From: Candidatus Saccharimonadota bacterium
GTDB lineage: Bacteria; Patescibacteriota; Saccharimonadia; Saccharimonadales; UBA4665
Direction of reading: 5' to 3'
NCBI GenBank assembly: GCA_028286245.1
Contig: JAQBRY010000004.1
Coordinates: 307,195-371,194, forward strand
DNA length: 64,000 nucleotides
Below the pieces are notes generated by a model, which was not told the origin of the DNA, searched no databases, and saw only the letters and a list, made by a program, of their open reading frames with translations. Below, in pieces: positions 54,450-63,175 of the stretch (position 1 is the first letter of the stretch; each line of letters starts with the position of its first letter). Made by a program: the position numbers and the translations under genes.

Positions 54450-56012
54450 TTAGCTAACAGAGTTTTTGACGGCGTTGTGGCCGAGTACGCGGCCGTATTC
54501 TTCGCTGCCGCGTTCATGCTTTCTCACAAAAGTGTAGCCTTCGGGAATAATATAGTCTTCTCCATATGCTTGTTTGCTGAATCCAATTGCTCGCTCGCTT
54601 GGGGATGCCGTATCAGGAATGCGGCGCAGATGGCTGGTAACATCATGGAGGCGCAGATGATGCAGCTCGGATTGGAGGTGGTCCTTTTCTTGCTCAAGCG
54701 CGTCGTCAAAATCTTTCTTGATCTTACCGCCAATATTAGCTTGAAGATAATCATAACGAATCCGAGCCAACGGCATGGTATAGACTACGTCGCTTGGCTC
54801 ATGTTCTTTGCCCGGTTGCCGAGCATCTGTGGTTTCGGTATTAAGTCGTTTGACTATTGTTGCTGGCGCGATAGTATCGAATAGTTCGGATAGTACCCGA
54901 GTACGTAAAAATTCGTATTCGGCGGAGCGGCCTTCTTGCTCAAATAAATCACGGAGTGGCATAGCATCCACCCCTAATGTTAAGCCAGCGTGTAGTTCGC
55001 CCTTGCTATCGATTGCCAATAGCAGGTTAGCGTGTGCAGCTACCGCAAAAGTAGCGTAGCCCATGCCTGGACGGGGCTCATAGCCAAACTTCTTGGCGGG
55101 CTCCAGCGACTCATCGACAATCTTTACCCGTGCAAGCGGCTGCTCGCCCTGTACACTCTGACCGATGCTACCGGCATCGCTAAAAACAAGTTCGCCGTTA
55201 CTATAAATATATGGTGCTGGAAAACTAATATCTTTAATACCGTACCTACGAATACGCTGTAAGTATTTAGCGAATTCGGTATTACGAGTCTGTTGTTCGT
55301 GTAGCTCGGCCGGAGTAATTTCTAATTTTGGAAGCCAAGTTCCGACTCGGTTCAGCTCGCGTGCCTGGTCTAGCGCCATAATGTGCATCTGTATTTTCAT
55401 GGCCAAAAACCGTTCGTCGGGTACCTGGAACATGGGATAGACTTGAGCAAAATAGTCTTGGTACGATTTTACTGTCGTAGCTATCATAGCCAAGGATTCC
55501 TCATTGCTGCTATCAAAACCCGAGCCGCAGAGCAAGGCCTTATCACTTCGAGCCAGTAGCGCTAGGCCAAATGTATTGACGATTGCGCTTTCTGTATTCG
55601 GATTTACCTTACGGCCTAGAGTCTGGGTAACAGTAGATACGGCAAGCGCATGGAACATAACTGCTCCGAGAATTACCATACCATCGGGTTTATAACCGAT
55701 TTCGTCTACAAAGGTGTCTGCCATGGCCGACGCAAGCGGCCAGATTTCAGTCGTTTTGTTAGATCTTAGAATACTGCGAATTTTGAGCGTGGTGTTTGGG
55801 GGAGGTACTAAGACGTTATAGGCTGCTGCCTGGGCGAGAAATACTTTGTGTAACTCGGGATCATCCTCTGCATATACCTGAATGTCCTCATCACTAAAGC
55901 CAGCATCAAACAATTCTTGTAAACGTAATCCAGCTTCGTACTGAGCCTGCAAAAACTCACCATGCTCTTCGCAGGCAAATTGAGGGATGGCTTCACGTTC
56001 CGGGTTTGTCAT
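54450..56012 (-). CDS. Large hypothetical cytoplasmic protein
   Basis: 520 residues, no signal peptide or membrane helix. Acidic N-terminus (FSDEDIQVYAEDDPELHKVF), a central helical region with KPDGMVILGAVMFHALAV, a beta-like middle with FGYEPRPGMGYATFAVAAHA, a coiled-coil-prone stretch (about 445-470, GKIKKDFDDALEQEKDHLQS) and a C-terminus with YIIPEGYTFVRKHERGSEEY. I do not recognise the family. The size and lack of close relatives make it notable. Confidence 0.6.
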   Translation of the reverse strand: MTNPEREAIPQFACEEHGEFLQAQYEAGLRLQELFDAGFSDEDIQVYAEDDPELHKVFLAQAAAYNVLVPPPNTTLKIRSILRSNKTTEIWPLASAMADTFVDEIGYKPDGMVILGAVMFHALAVSTVTQTLGRKVNPNTESAIVNTFGLALLARSDKALLCGSGFDSSNEESLAMIATTVKSYQDYFAQVYPMFQVPDERFLAMKIQMHIMALDQARELNRVGTWLPKLEITPAELHEQQTRNTEFAKYLQRIRRYGIKDISFPAPYIYSNGELVFSDAGSIGQSVQGEQPLARVKIVDESLEPAKKFGYEPRPGMGYATFAVAAHANLLLAIDSKGELHAGLTLGVDAMPLRDLFEQEGRSAEYEFLRTRVLSELFDTIAPATIVKRLNTETTDARQPGKEHEPSDVVYTMPLARIRYDYLQANIGGKIKKDFDDALEQEKDHLQSELHHLRLHDVTSHLRRIPDTASPSERAIGFSKQAYGEDYIIPEGYTFVRKHERGSEEYGRVLGHNAVKNSVS

Positions 56013-56101
56013 AGCTCAATATTATAGCATCTTTAAGACTTTATAGCAACTGTTTGCGCCCATACTACTCAAAGCGGCGGCCGATAAAGACATCTTCCCG
56101 G

Positions 56102-57091
56102 TTAAGCAGTAGCTTCGGCTATGGCTCGCACTGCCCTGACTGCACAATCCTTAAGTGGCGAGTCGTAGGTAAAATAGAGCAACGTCCATATGGCCGACTC
56201 AAGTGTGGCAATTCTAAATCGCTCGTCGTAATCGTCACCTAGTTTAGCGACACGTTCGTGACCTTCTTTTAACCACGCCGTCGGTGAATTTTTGTCGAAC
56301 CAAAAATTCCAGCGGGCAAACTCGGCTACCGGGTCATCGCTGCCGGCTTGCTCCCAGTCTATAATGCCAGTGATACTATCGTTATCGTCCACAAAGATGT
56401 GCTTAGGTCCAAAATCTCCATGGATCAAACGCTGGCGACCCTCAAAAGCTTGTAAGCCCGACTTGAGCTGAGACAGTATAGTATCAACGTCTGCGACTGG
56501 TAGGTTTGTGGCCTGCAAGGCGGCTGCTATTCGCTTGCGCTCAGCTTCTATCATGCTGTATTTATCGTCTAATTTCGCGTGCTGGCCCTTTGTTGGTTCG
56601 GACAAATAACCCCAGCCAGTAGTTTCGATGCTGTGTAATCGGCCGAGCATTTCCCCTGCATTCTCGACTATACGCTTTGCCCTATCTTTGGGAAGGTTGT
56701 GCGAAAACAGCAAGGAGTCTAGGGGAGTTCCTTGGAGTTTTTCTTGAACGCAATAGTAGACGTCTGTAGAATGCTCGCCCAGTGCTAATATTTTGGGTAC
56801 GGGAACACCAACGGCTACTGCTTGTTCTATAGCCCAAGCTTCCCTTTGGAACGTTGTCTTGTCCCAATGGCCGATGCGCAGGATAATGTCGCGCTTTTGA
56901 TTGGTACGGATGCCGTATACTTCGTTGGTTTCACCCCTCACAATGCGGGTTGTTTCGACGACTTCTTCGCCAAGTGCGCTGCTCACTATGCTGGCAATAA
57001 GTTCATCAGGCGAGGTATTAGCCTCAGCCAAATCAAGCAGCCGCTTCTGCTCGGCTTCACTTTTAAATTCGTTAAACTGTACAACTGACAT
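56102..57091 (-). CDS. Aminoglycoside phosphotransferase (APH)-family kinase
   Basis: 329 residues. Protein-kinase-like fold with ATP-binding ETTRIVRGETNEVYGIRT at about 40-55 and catalytic loop LIHGDFGPKHIFVDDNDSIT with GIIDWEQAGSDDP. The catalytic Asp and metal Asp are intact. Members phosphorylate aminoglycosides, choline, homoserine or other small molecules; nothing here shows an antibiotic substrate, so the family name is kept general. Confidence 0.88.
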   Translation of the reverse strand: MSVVQFNEFKSEAEQKRLLDLAEANTSPDELIASIVSSALGEEVVETTRIVRGETNEVYGIRTNQKRDIILRIGHWDKTTFQREAWAIEQAVAVGVPVPKILALGEHSTDVYYCVQEKLQGTPLDSLLFSHNLPKDRAKRIVENAGEMLGRLHSIETTGWGYLSEPTKGQHAKLDDKYSMIEAERKRIAAALQATNLPVADVDTILSQLKSGLQAFEGRQRLIHGDFGPKHIFVDDNDSITGIIDWEQAGSDDPVAEFARWNFWFDKNSPTAWLKEGHERVAKLGDDYDERFRIATLESAIWTLLYFTYDSPLKDCAVRAVRAIAEATA

Positions 57092-57148
57092 GTAGTAATG
57101 ATAACAAACTTGCTAGAAACGTATTGAGCAATTGAGCGTCAGTCATAC

Positions 57149-57562
57149 CTAAAGCTCCATATTAGGCAGATAGTCATCAATCGATGATACATCTTTTAAG
57201 TGTTTCGGACCGCCGGAGGCCAGCTTCCATTTTCTGACTTCTTGGAGTGAGGCAAATGACACACCGTCAACTACCATTGCCGTTTCAAGTAAATGCTCAA
57301 GAGACGGGCTATACGGACTAAAATTCCAGTTATCGTGCGCTTCGTAGTCGTCGCTCGTATACGGCTTATCGCCTGGTCCTTTGTGAACCTGCTGCCAGCC
57401 CTGCTGTTTAAAGGATTGCAGCACTTCTGACGTTACATACAGATCTATGTCATTTGCTTCACGTATACCAACAACTGCAAGCGGGCAGCTTCCAAATACT
57501 ACATACGATCCATGCGGCAATTTAAGCGCCTTAACTTTTTCGATAATTTCTTGGCCGGTCAT
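57149..57562 (-). CDS. Nucleotidyltransferase-like protein
   Basis: 137 residues. The N-terminal part (GSYVVFGSCPLAVVGIREAN, DIDLYV) has the GS...DxD pattern of the nucleotidyltransferase fold, as in small proteins of toxin-antitoxin and aminoglycoside families. It is short and lacks an obvious C-terminal helper domain. Part of a line of genes for small-molecule phosphate chemistry. Confidence 0.55.
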   Translation of the reverse strand: MTGQEIIEKVKALKLPHGSYVVFGSCPLAVVGIREANDIDLYVTSEVLQSFKQQGWQQVHKGPGDKPYTSDDYEAHDNWNFSPYSPSLEHLLETAMVVDGVSFASLQEVRKWKLASGGPKHLKDVSSIDDYLPNMEL

Positions 57563-57587
57563 ACAGTAATACTAACAAAGTTGCGTG

Positions 57588-58193
57588 CTACACCGTATCA
57601 ATGAGCGTAAGAACTTGCTGAATTGCCTCCGAATGGTTGGTAACATGTATAGGTAACAGACCAAGCTTACTCGCAGCCGTGGTGCAGGGCTCCCTATCAT
57701 CTAAAAAGGCAACTTCTTGCGGAGCTACGTCTTTTAATTTGGTCAGAGCGGTCTCGTATACTTTTTGGTCAGGCTTTCTGGAACCCACTTCGCAGCTTAG
57801 TACGGTAAAATCAAATTCGGCATATCCGTTATGTTCACGTATAACCTGCGCGGTTACGGGGAGGACATTCGACAACACGCCAACTGGATACCCCCTTGTT
57901 TTTAGTAATCTCACAAGATTAATCATTTCCGGTAACGGTTCCAGCTCAGCCCATTTAAACCAAATATCTCTTTGCTGAGTGCTGATTGGGTTTCCGTACA
58001 AGTTTTCTAGCTTATCCCATGCTTGGTTTTCGGTAATCATACCCGTCGAAAACGGCGCCCAGATACTCGCAATCCAGCCTGCTGCCGTATCAAATGAAAC
58101 TCCAACATTTTTGGCCAGCCGACTTGCCGGGATACCATCCTTAACTCCGGCCGTCATTACGCCGTCATAGTCAAAAAGAAATGCTTTAATCAT
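57588..58193 (-). CDS. HAD-superfamily hydrolase
   Basis: 201 residues from ATG 58193 (MIKAFLFDYDGVMTAG). Motif I is DYDGV with the nucleophile Asp and acid Asp, motif II GVLSNVLP, Lys in GSRKPDQKVYETAL, and motif IV FLDDREPCTTAA. A typical epoxide hydrolase or phosphatase-like HAD with a helical cap. An in-frame extension to 58499 overlaps the next gene and is spurious. Confidence 0.92.
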   Translation of the reverse strand: MIKAFLFDYDGVMTAGVKDGIPASRLAKNVGVSFDTAAGWIASIWAPFSTGMITENQAWDKLENLYGNPISTQQRDIWFKWAELEPLPEMINLVRLLKTRGYPVGVLSNVLPVTAQVIREHNGYAEFDFTVLSCEVGSRKPDQKVYETALTKLKDVAPQEVAFLDDREPCTTAASKLGLLPIHVTNHSEAIQQVLTLIDTV

Positions 58194-58260
58194 TGACCCA
58201 TCATAGCAGAAGCCGCTTTCAGCGTATGAAAATTGCGTCGAAGCCTTCAAAAATTCCCTT

Positions 58261-58797
58261 CTACCAAGGGCGTACAGTCGTTTCCGTACCCTTAATGATT
58301 TCCTGGCTTCCGTACACGAAAGCATGGCTGCTCCAAAAATCAACACTGCGTTCGTTAGCGTCATGCGATTTAGGGAATGGCTCGTCATCTTCACCAAAAG
58401 TTCCAATCCAGGCACTGGAGAGTAGGTATGACGTATCTGGCTGAGGCAACAGGTGGACTGCCACAAAAGGGCAAGGCTCACCATCACGATTTTTGACAAA
58501 AGGCACTAAACCGTCATCATCCCTGTTTTTCCGCATTCCATACACAATTTCGTCTTTTTCACTAACTGCCACAACATCACAGGTTCCTACTATTCGGCCC
58601 ATATCAAAATGAGCCGCAACTTCTTGACCCTTCAGCTCGAGTTTAGAAACAACTTCCGCGACAAGTCTTTCCAGTTCGGGAGCATCCTGCAAATGCGTTG
58701 CAGCATGAGAACTTACAGTATCAAAGTATACTTTTACACCATTCTTCGACTCAGCAATCAGCTGTAACCGCCCCCGAACACGTGTTTCTTCTATCAT
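58261..58797 (-). CDS. Hypothetical protein with SAWIG...FWSSHA motif
   Basis: 178 residues. Beta-rich N-terminal part (GRLQLIAESKNGVKVYFDTV), GRIVGTCDVVAVSEKDEIVY, GMRKNRDDDGLVPFVKNRDG, and a conserved-looking end LLSSAWIGTFGEDDEPFP and VDFWSSHAFVYGS. I think I have seen this pattern in proteins of unknown function, but I cannot name the family. Starts at ATG 58797. Confidence 0.58.
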   Translation of the reverse strand: MIEETRVRGRLQLIAESKNGVKVYFDTVSSHAATHLQDAPELERLVAEVVSKLELKGQEVAAHFDMGRIVGTCDVVAVSEKDEIVYGMRKNRDDDGLVPFVKNRDGEPCPFVAVHLLPQPDTSYLLSSAWIGTFGEDDEPFPKSHDANERSVDFWSSHAFVYGSQEIIKGTETTVRPW

Positions 58798-58862
58798 GAG
58801 GTCAGTATATCAAAAAGGCGCTCATGGAGTGTTATAGCCAGATTATGGCGCAATAGCAGGGT

Positions 58863-59414
58863 TTAGATTTGAATTATTAGGGCGTCGATTTCAGCGAGGG
58901 TTACATCGAGTGGTCCGGAGGTATCAATGGTGTAATCAGCGTTTTCTACGCACCAACTCGTATGGGTGCCGTAGCCGTTTTGGTCGGGGGTATTTTCGAT
59001 TGCTTGATGCTGTATGTATTCTTCGGCGGTACGAGGATTTTTAGGGTTTGAGGTGTCAATGCGTTCTAGACAGATTTCTATAGGACAAACGAGAGCCACT
59101 ATAAAACCACTGGCTTTTTTGAGGTTTAAAAAGTCACACTGTGCCCGCAGGCCACCCTGCAATTTACGCTCGTAATTGGAGGCGAGTAAGCTGTCTGACA
59201 ACCAGGTCATACCCCTCGACCGTTGTTCGGCTCTAAAGACTGCTTCATAATCTGCTCTGGATGACAGGCTCTGGCCCCGCTCGCTGGCGGCTCGGCGAAT
59301 TAGTACACTGCCCTCTTCTACAAAAAGGCCGCGTTTGCTAGCTAGATGTTTAGAAATGGTGCTTTTGCCGGTACCCGAGGATCCGGTTAGGCCCATAATT
59401 AATCGCTCAGCCAT
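58863..59414 (-). CDS. P-loop nucleotide kinase-like protein
   Basis: 183 residues. Walker A MGLTGSSGTGKSTIS near the N-terminus, later LVCPIEICLERIDTSNPKNP with an Arg-rich lid and YTIDTSGPLD at the end. The pattern fits the dephospho-CoA kinase/shikimate kinase-like AAA group of small-molecule kinases. The substrate is not visible in the sequence. Confidence 0.82.
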   Translation of the reverse strand: MAERLIMGLTGSSGTGKSTISKHLASKRGLFVEEGSVLIRRAASERGQSLSSRADYEAVFRAEQRSRGMTWLSDSLLASNYERKLQGGLRAQCDFLNLKKASGFIVALVCPIEICLERIDTSNPKNPRTAEEYIQHQAIENTPDQNGYGTHTSWCVENADYTIDTSGPLDVTLAEIDALIIQI

Positions 59415-59439
59415 AATTTGTGTGTTGCTGCCTCAATAT

Positions 59440-59916
59440 TTAAATTTCTTCGCTTGGGCGGAAGTGTGGATTGGTCCATGTGCCCACTTGGTATTCAGCG
59501 ACCTTACCAAAGTCCATATTGTCAACATCACGAAAGGGGTGCACTCCCATTGCAACAGCGACCATTGGGGCATGAGTCACCACCACTAACCCGTTGTCAT
59601 CCAGCGGTTTTGCTTGGGCCTGGCTCAATGCACGGCCAACAAGCTCATCCAAATCTCTTACGCCCCCTACGTCATTCCCGCCGTCCTCAATTAGGCGACT
59701 GGAGATTACCTCGCTTGATAAGCCGGCGGCGATGATTTCGGCAGTTTGCAGTGCTCTCGGTGCCGACGAGCTTAGAACCACTGCACCCTGCCCCAAACCT
59801 TTTGCTAGGAGCGTACTAAGCGCTCTGGGCGCATCAATCTCCCTGCCCTCATTGGTGAGCCCCGATGTTTGTCGATCATATCGCCCGTGCCGTACTAGAA
59901 AAAACGAACCCGCCAT
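59440..59916 (-). CDS. Histidine phosphatase family protein
   Basis: 158 residues. FFLVRHGRYDRQTSGLTNEG holds the catalytic RHG, then SSSAPRALQTAEIIAAG and VVTHAPMVAVAMG with the second His. A second phosphoglycerate mutase-like enzyme of the window, smaller than the one at 44058. Substrate unknown. Confidence 0.86.
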   Translation of the reverse strand: MAGSFFLVRHGRYDRQTSGLTNEGREIDAPRALSTLLAKGLGQGAVVLSSSAPRALQTAEIIAAGLSSEVISSRLIEDGGNDVGGVRDLDELVGRALSQAQAKPLDDNGLVVVTHAPMVAVAMGVHPFRDVDNMDFGKVAEYQVGTWTNPHFRPSEEI

Positions 59917-60018
59917 GCAAACTCCTGACTAATTTATTATTAACAGATTACTGCCATCGCAGCCACGAGGCAAGCATGAGCAAAATAAAATGCCAGCTGG
60001 AGTAATGGTGGCCACTAT

Positions 60019-60699
60019 TTAGTCGTCTTTGAACTCAGCTTCTAAATCGTCTTCCTGGGCATAGGTCGCAAGGATATGGCTTACTGCATTCAGCGCTAAA
60101 AATCGTGCGACTTTCCTGCCGTCGTTTGTGTAGGCCAAGTCGGCTAGTCTTGGGTCAATATCAGTATTTCCTGCTAACTTCATCTTTTTTACATAGCGTG
60201 CAATTGCTTGGGGCGCTTTACGAAAGTACGTTGGGATGATCAGCGCTGCATATCTGGTGTTATCCGGGGACACACGGAGCTCTACACCCGGACCCAAAAG
60301 TGTACGTGTGGTGCCCGGAAATGCCACAAGTGCAGTTATGTTATGCGCGAGGGCAAAAGTGGGCTTATCGAGTAGTGGCTGTCCGAGAGCTGCGCGTTCT
60401 ACTGACTCTGCAATAAACTGCTCGTCGCTCTCCGGCAGTCCAGAACCATCCGTACGAGCGTGTAACCTAGCCGCGCTCAGAAGTACTCCGTTTGTAAAGT
60501 CAGCCACCGAGTACACTGCACTGCGTGGGCCGTCATGCTTATTAGGGTTTGCACCCGGCGTCAGGGCAAAATCACTATACAGAGCTGCATTGCCGGCTGA
60601 ACGTATAATTTCGGCAGCACCTTGGCCCGGGAATATACCCGACATATCAAAGGTGCCGCGGGCGATCATTTCTCTATCGACGTATTCAGGAGTAGGCAT
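60019..60699 (-). CDS. Hypothetical protein
   Basis: 226 residues, no signal peptide. ALAHNITALVAFPGTTRTLL and FRKAPQAIARYVKKMKLAGN are the more conserved-looking parts. Family not recognised. It starts with MPTPEYVDREMIARGTF; upstream there is a TATATC box but no ribosome-binding site, so translation may be leaderless. Confidence 0.55.
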   Translation of the reverse strand: MPTPEYVDREMIARGTFDMSGIFPGQGAAEIIRSAGNAALYSDFALTPGANPNKHDGPRSAVYSVADFTNGVLLSAARLHARTDGSGLPESDEQFIAESVERAALGQPLLDKPTFALAHNITALVAFPGTTRTLLGPGVELRVSPDNTRYAALIIPTYFRKAPQAIARYVKKMKLAGNTDIDPRLADLAYTNDGRKVARFLALNAVSHILATYAQEDDLEAEFKDD

Positions 60700-60745
60700 G
60701 TTCGATATATTTAACGGCTTTTTAAAGCTAATTGCAAATTTTGGC

Positions 60746-61183
60746 TTACTGCTGGAGCTGGTCTATAATCTTTTTGATTCTTCGGATTCTGGTTGCTTCG
60801 GCTTTGGCGTCACTGACCTGTCTAGCAAAATCTTTGCGTGAGTAATAGGTAAGATCATGAAATACCTCGATCAAATTGTTTGTAGCTAAGGCTTCACTCA
60901 GCGCAGCCGGTACGTCTACGTGCCGGTAGCCATCATCGAGTTCTAGGGTCACGGTTACTTGGTCTCCGGCTGTGGCACCGGAGGCTTCCCGGTCGCGGGT
61001 TGGAAACACCACCATGCATTTACCACCCACGCCGGTTGCCGTGCTCTGATAGGTGTGGCCATTAATAGTAATCTTTAGCGGTGCCCGCTTATTGGCGCCA
61101 ATCTCGGCCAGGTTCCTGTCCGGAATCTCAAATGAAGCGTGGTTGCCTTCGCCTATTACAAGCGTTTGGTAGGTGGTTGTCAT
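60746..61183 (-). CDS. DUF1905 / OmdA-type (YdeI-like) protein
   Basis: 145 residues. N-terminal beta domain of the DUF1905 type (HASFEIPDRNLAEIGANKRA, PLKITINGHTYQS, GDQVTVTLELDD) followed by the helical OmdA part (VPAALSEALATNNLIEVFHD, LTYYSRKDFARQVSDAKAEA). Such proteins are linked in some bacteria to bacteriocin or stress protection; the role is not settled. Confidence 0.75.
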   Translation of the reverse strand: MTTTYQTLVIGEGNHASFEIPDRNLAEIGANKRAPLKITINGHTYQSTATGVGGKCMVVFPTRDREASGATAGDQVTVTLELDDGYRHVDVPAALSEALATNNLIEVFHDLTYYSRKDFARQVSDAKAEATRIRRIKKIIDQLQQ

Positions 61184-61274
61184 ACTTCTTATACTATCAC
61201 CTAAAACGAACCAGTTTTAACATCACCTGCTGTTTTGAGTCGATAAGCTCAAAGGCTGCGGGCATATAGTATCT

Positions 61275-61664
61275 CTAACCATGCAGTTTTATAGCTTCTG
61301 TAATGATTGCGGTTAAAGCCGCGGCGTTTATGGGTGAATTTTCGTAAAAGTCTACGGCTCTAACCGTTTTACTGTCTAGGCGAGTGTTAAATAGGTGTTG
61401 AGGGTCAGGCAATTGAGCACCTTTTGGAAAAGTGAGTCTCACCGCGTTTTTGAGCGTATCGGCGATGCAAATATTGCCGTTATACGACCAAACCGGCACA
61501 CCTTCTGGTCTGGACGGCTTTTTCCATTTAACCTCTTCAACCAAATCAGCATTCGCCTGCCTTACTATGGCGCGTAGCTGAGACAGGGTTTTGCCGCGCC
61601 AGTCATCTAGGTTGCTTACTATACTGTCTATCTGTTGGGTTGCAGACTCTTCGTTAAGGCTCAT
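61275..61664 (-). CDS. DUF1801 domain protein
   Basis: 129 residues, a single DUF1801 domain: LSQLRAIVRQANADLVEEVK, WKKPSRPEGVPVWSYNGNIC, VRLTFPKGAQLPDP. Iron-chaperone-like fold; function of the family is poorly known. Neighbour to two OmdA-type proteins, which often accompany it. Confidence 0.85.
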   Translation of the reverse strand: MSLNEESATQQIDSIVSNLDDWRGKTLSQLRAIVRQANADLVEEVKWKKPSRPEGVPVWSYNGNICIADTLKNAVRLTFPKGAQLPDPQHLFNTRLDSKTVRAVDFYENSPINAAALTAIITEAIKLHG

Positions 61665-61749
61665 AAAAAGATAATGCCACAGTCGGCCCGTTATTGATAG
61701 TGTAGCGATTTAGGTTGATAGATTACAGCCGCCTCGTTAGTATAAAGGT

Positions 61750-62049
61750 ATGCCCAAAAATACAATCGCCGGTGGCGTAGCCCACAAACTGCCCGCAGAT
61801 TTACAGAAAGCCTTAGCCTCGTCGCCAAAAGCCTTAGCTGCCTGGGAGCATATTACGCCGCTCGCACGCAACGAGTGGATCTGCTGGACCATATCCGTTA
61901 AAACCGATGAAACTAGAAAAAACCATCTCAAGCGGACGATCACGGAGCTTGCCGAAGGAAAACGCCGCCCCTGCTGCTGGATGGGCTGCATACACCGCTC
62001 AGACAAAAAGCTCAGCCCATCACAAAAATGGGTGCTTGGCCGGCGGTAG
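61750..62049 (+). CDS. OmdA-type (YdeI-like) small protein
   Basis: 99 residues. LPADLQKALASSPKALAAWE, HITPLARNEWICWTISVKTD is the typical core of the YdeI/OmpD-associated family, here without the DUF1905 part. The C-terminus RRPCCWMGCIHRS holds three Cys. A TATAAA box is 3 bases before the ATG. Complements the 60746-61183 gene. Confidence 0.8.
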   Translation: MPKNTIAGGVAHKLPADLQKALASSPKALAAWEHITPLARNEWICWTISVKTDETRKNHLKRTITELAEGKRRPCCWMGCIHRSDKKLSPSQKWVLGRR

Positions 62050-62055
62050 CTACGC

Positions 62056-62280
62056 ATGGCCCAGATAATAGTTCTACTAATTCCCGTAATACTAATAGCA
62101 TTCTGGCTTTTTATGTTTAATGACATGCTCAAAAACGACGATATTCCGAGCTCTGGTACCCCTGGCCTTATGTGGCCGCCAGAGGCCAAGAATCAGTGGA
62201 TGATTTTATTTATTATCTTGAATATCTTTACTGCAGGATATTACTATTTTACAGAGTACAGCAGGCGTAGCGATGACTAA
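62056..62280 (+). CDS. Small two-TM membrane protein
   Basis: 74 residues with two hydrophobic helices (about 3-20 and 48-68) and WPPEAKNQWMILFIILNIFT, resembling the short PLDc_N-type membrane segments of small bacterial proteins. Its end overlaps the start of the DUF5808 gene by 8 bases, so the two are translated together. Confidence 0.6.
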   Translation: MAQIIVLLIPVILIAFWLFMFNDMLKNDDIPSSGTPGLMWPPEAKNQWMILFIILNIFTAGYYYFTEYSRRSDD

Positions 62281-62479
62281 AGATAAAAAAGAAAAAGTTG
62301 GTACGTTCTTAGGCGTGCCGTACGATTGGCGAAAACCGAATAAAGCGCGTTTCCTATTACGCGTCTGGAACCCGCAAGCTCGGTTTATAAACCCAAGATG
62401 GTGGGGTTGGGGGTATGATGTGAACGTCTACGCTATAATTCACCCAATCAAATGGCACAAAAATCGGGCGAGGATTTAA
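62273..62479 (+). CDS. DUF5808-like small protein
   Basis: 68 residues: TFLGVPYDWRKPNKARFLLR, VWNPQARFINPRWWGWGYDV, NVYAI. The FLGVPYDWRKP and WNP...GWGY pattern matches DUF5808. Overlaps the upstream two-TM gene by 8 bases and the end of the convergent DHFR-like gene by 4. The role of DUF5808 is unknown; it often stands with membrane proteins. Confidence 0.7.
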   Translation: MTKDKKEKVGTFLGVPYDWRKPNKARFLLRVWNPQARFINPRWWGWGYDVNVYAIIHPIKWHKNRARI

Positions 62480-63051
62480 ATTTTGCGGTAGTGGAGGTGT
62501 ACAAAGCCGTTTTTAAACTTGCGTTCGTCCACCAGTTCAAACTTAGCTTTAACGTTTTTTGGTAACCAGTGATTACCACCGCCCAGCATTATGGGGACAA
62601 TGATTTGATGATACTCATCGACTATCCCGGCCTTTATGGCTTCAGCCACTAAATGCGGGCCGCCAATATCAAAATCTTTATCGGATGCGGCCACTAATCT
62701 TTGTATGGCAGCTGGGTCAAAGGTTCGCTCGAGCGTAGTATTTGCTGCCGTAACCTCAGTCATGGTAGTGGAATAGACTATCTTGTTGGCGGCGTGCCAA
62801 ATTTTGGCGTAGTCATTCATAGCTTGGCTTGGCCCGTCCATCGGTCCGCTGGTGCCTTCGGTTGGGATATCATCCCAGACCTTCATAGTCTCGTACAGCT
62901 TGCGACCCATGAGCATTGTCCCTACATTGCTTACGGCGTCATTTATGAAGGCATGTACTTCTTCGCTCGGCATAGCCCAGTCAAAATTGCCGTTTTCGTC
63001 AGCCACATAGCCATCAAGTGATGTCGATATAAGATACAGTAATTTGCCCAT
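62476..63051 (-). CDS. Dihydrofolate reductase-like (RibD C-terminal) protein
   Basis: 191 residues. KLLYLISTSLDGYVADENGN, FDWAMPSEEVHAFINDA, MLMGRKLYETM and DFDIGGPHLVAEAIKAGIVD, HQIIVPIMLGGG are the motifs of the YyaP/RibD C-terminal DHFR fold. NADPH-dependent reductases of this group have mixed substrates, so folate or pterin activity is not proven. Confidence 0.9.
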   Translation of the reverse strand: MGKLLYLISTSLDGYVADENGNFDWAMPSEEVHAFINDAVSNVGTMLMGRKLYETMKVWDDIPTEGTSGPMDGPSQAMNDYAKIWHAANKIVYSTTMTEVTAANTTLERTFDPAAIQRLVAASDKDFDIGGPHLVAEAIKAGIVDEYHQIIVPIMLGGGNHWLPKNVKAKFELVDERKFKNGFVHLHYRKI

Positions 63052-63175
63052 AATTCTATTATGTCACACGTCACTACTAGGTTTGGGTCGCTATGTTATA
63101 AGCATAACCGTTATATTATTTGGACATATTATTGACGTTAGCGGTATACTTAAAGGACTTAAGGGGGATTTTAAT

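Noticed and set aside
58194..58499. N-terminal extension of the HAD hydrolase
   Set aside because: It overlaps the neighbouring gene out of frame and precedes the natural start MIKAFLFDYDGV.
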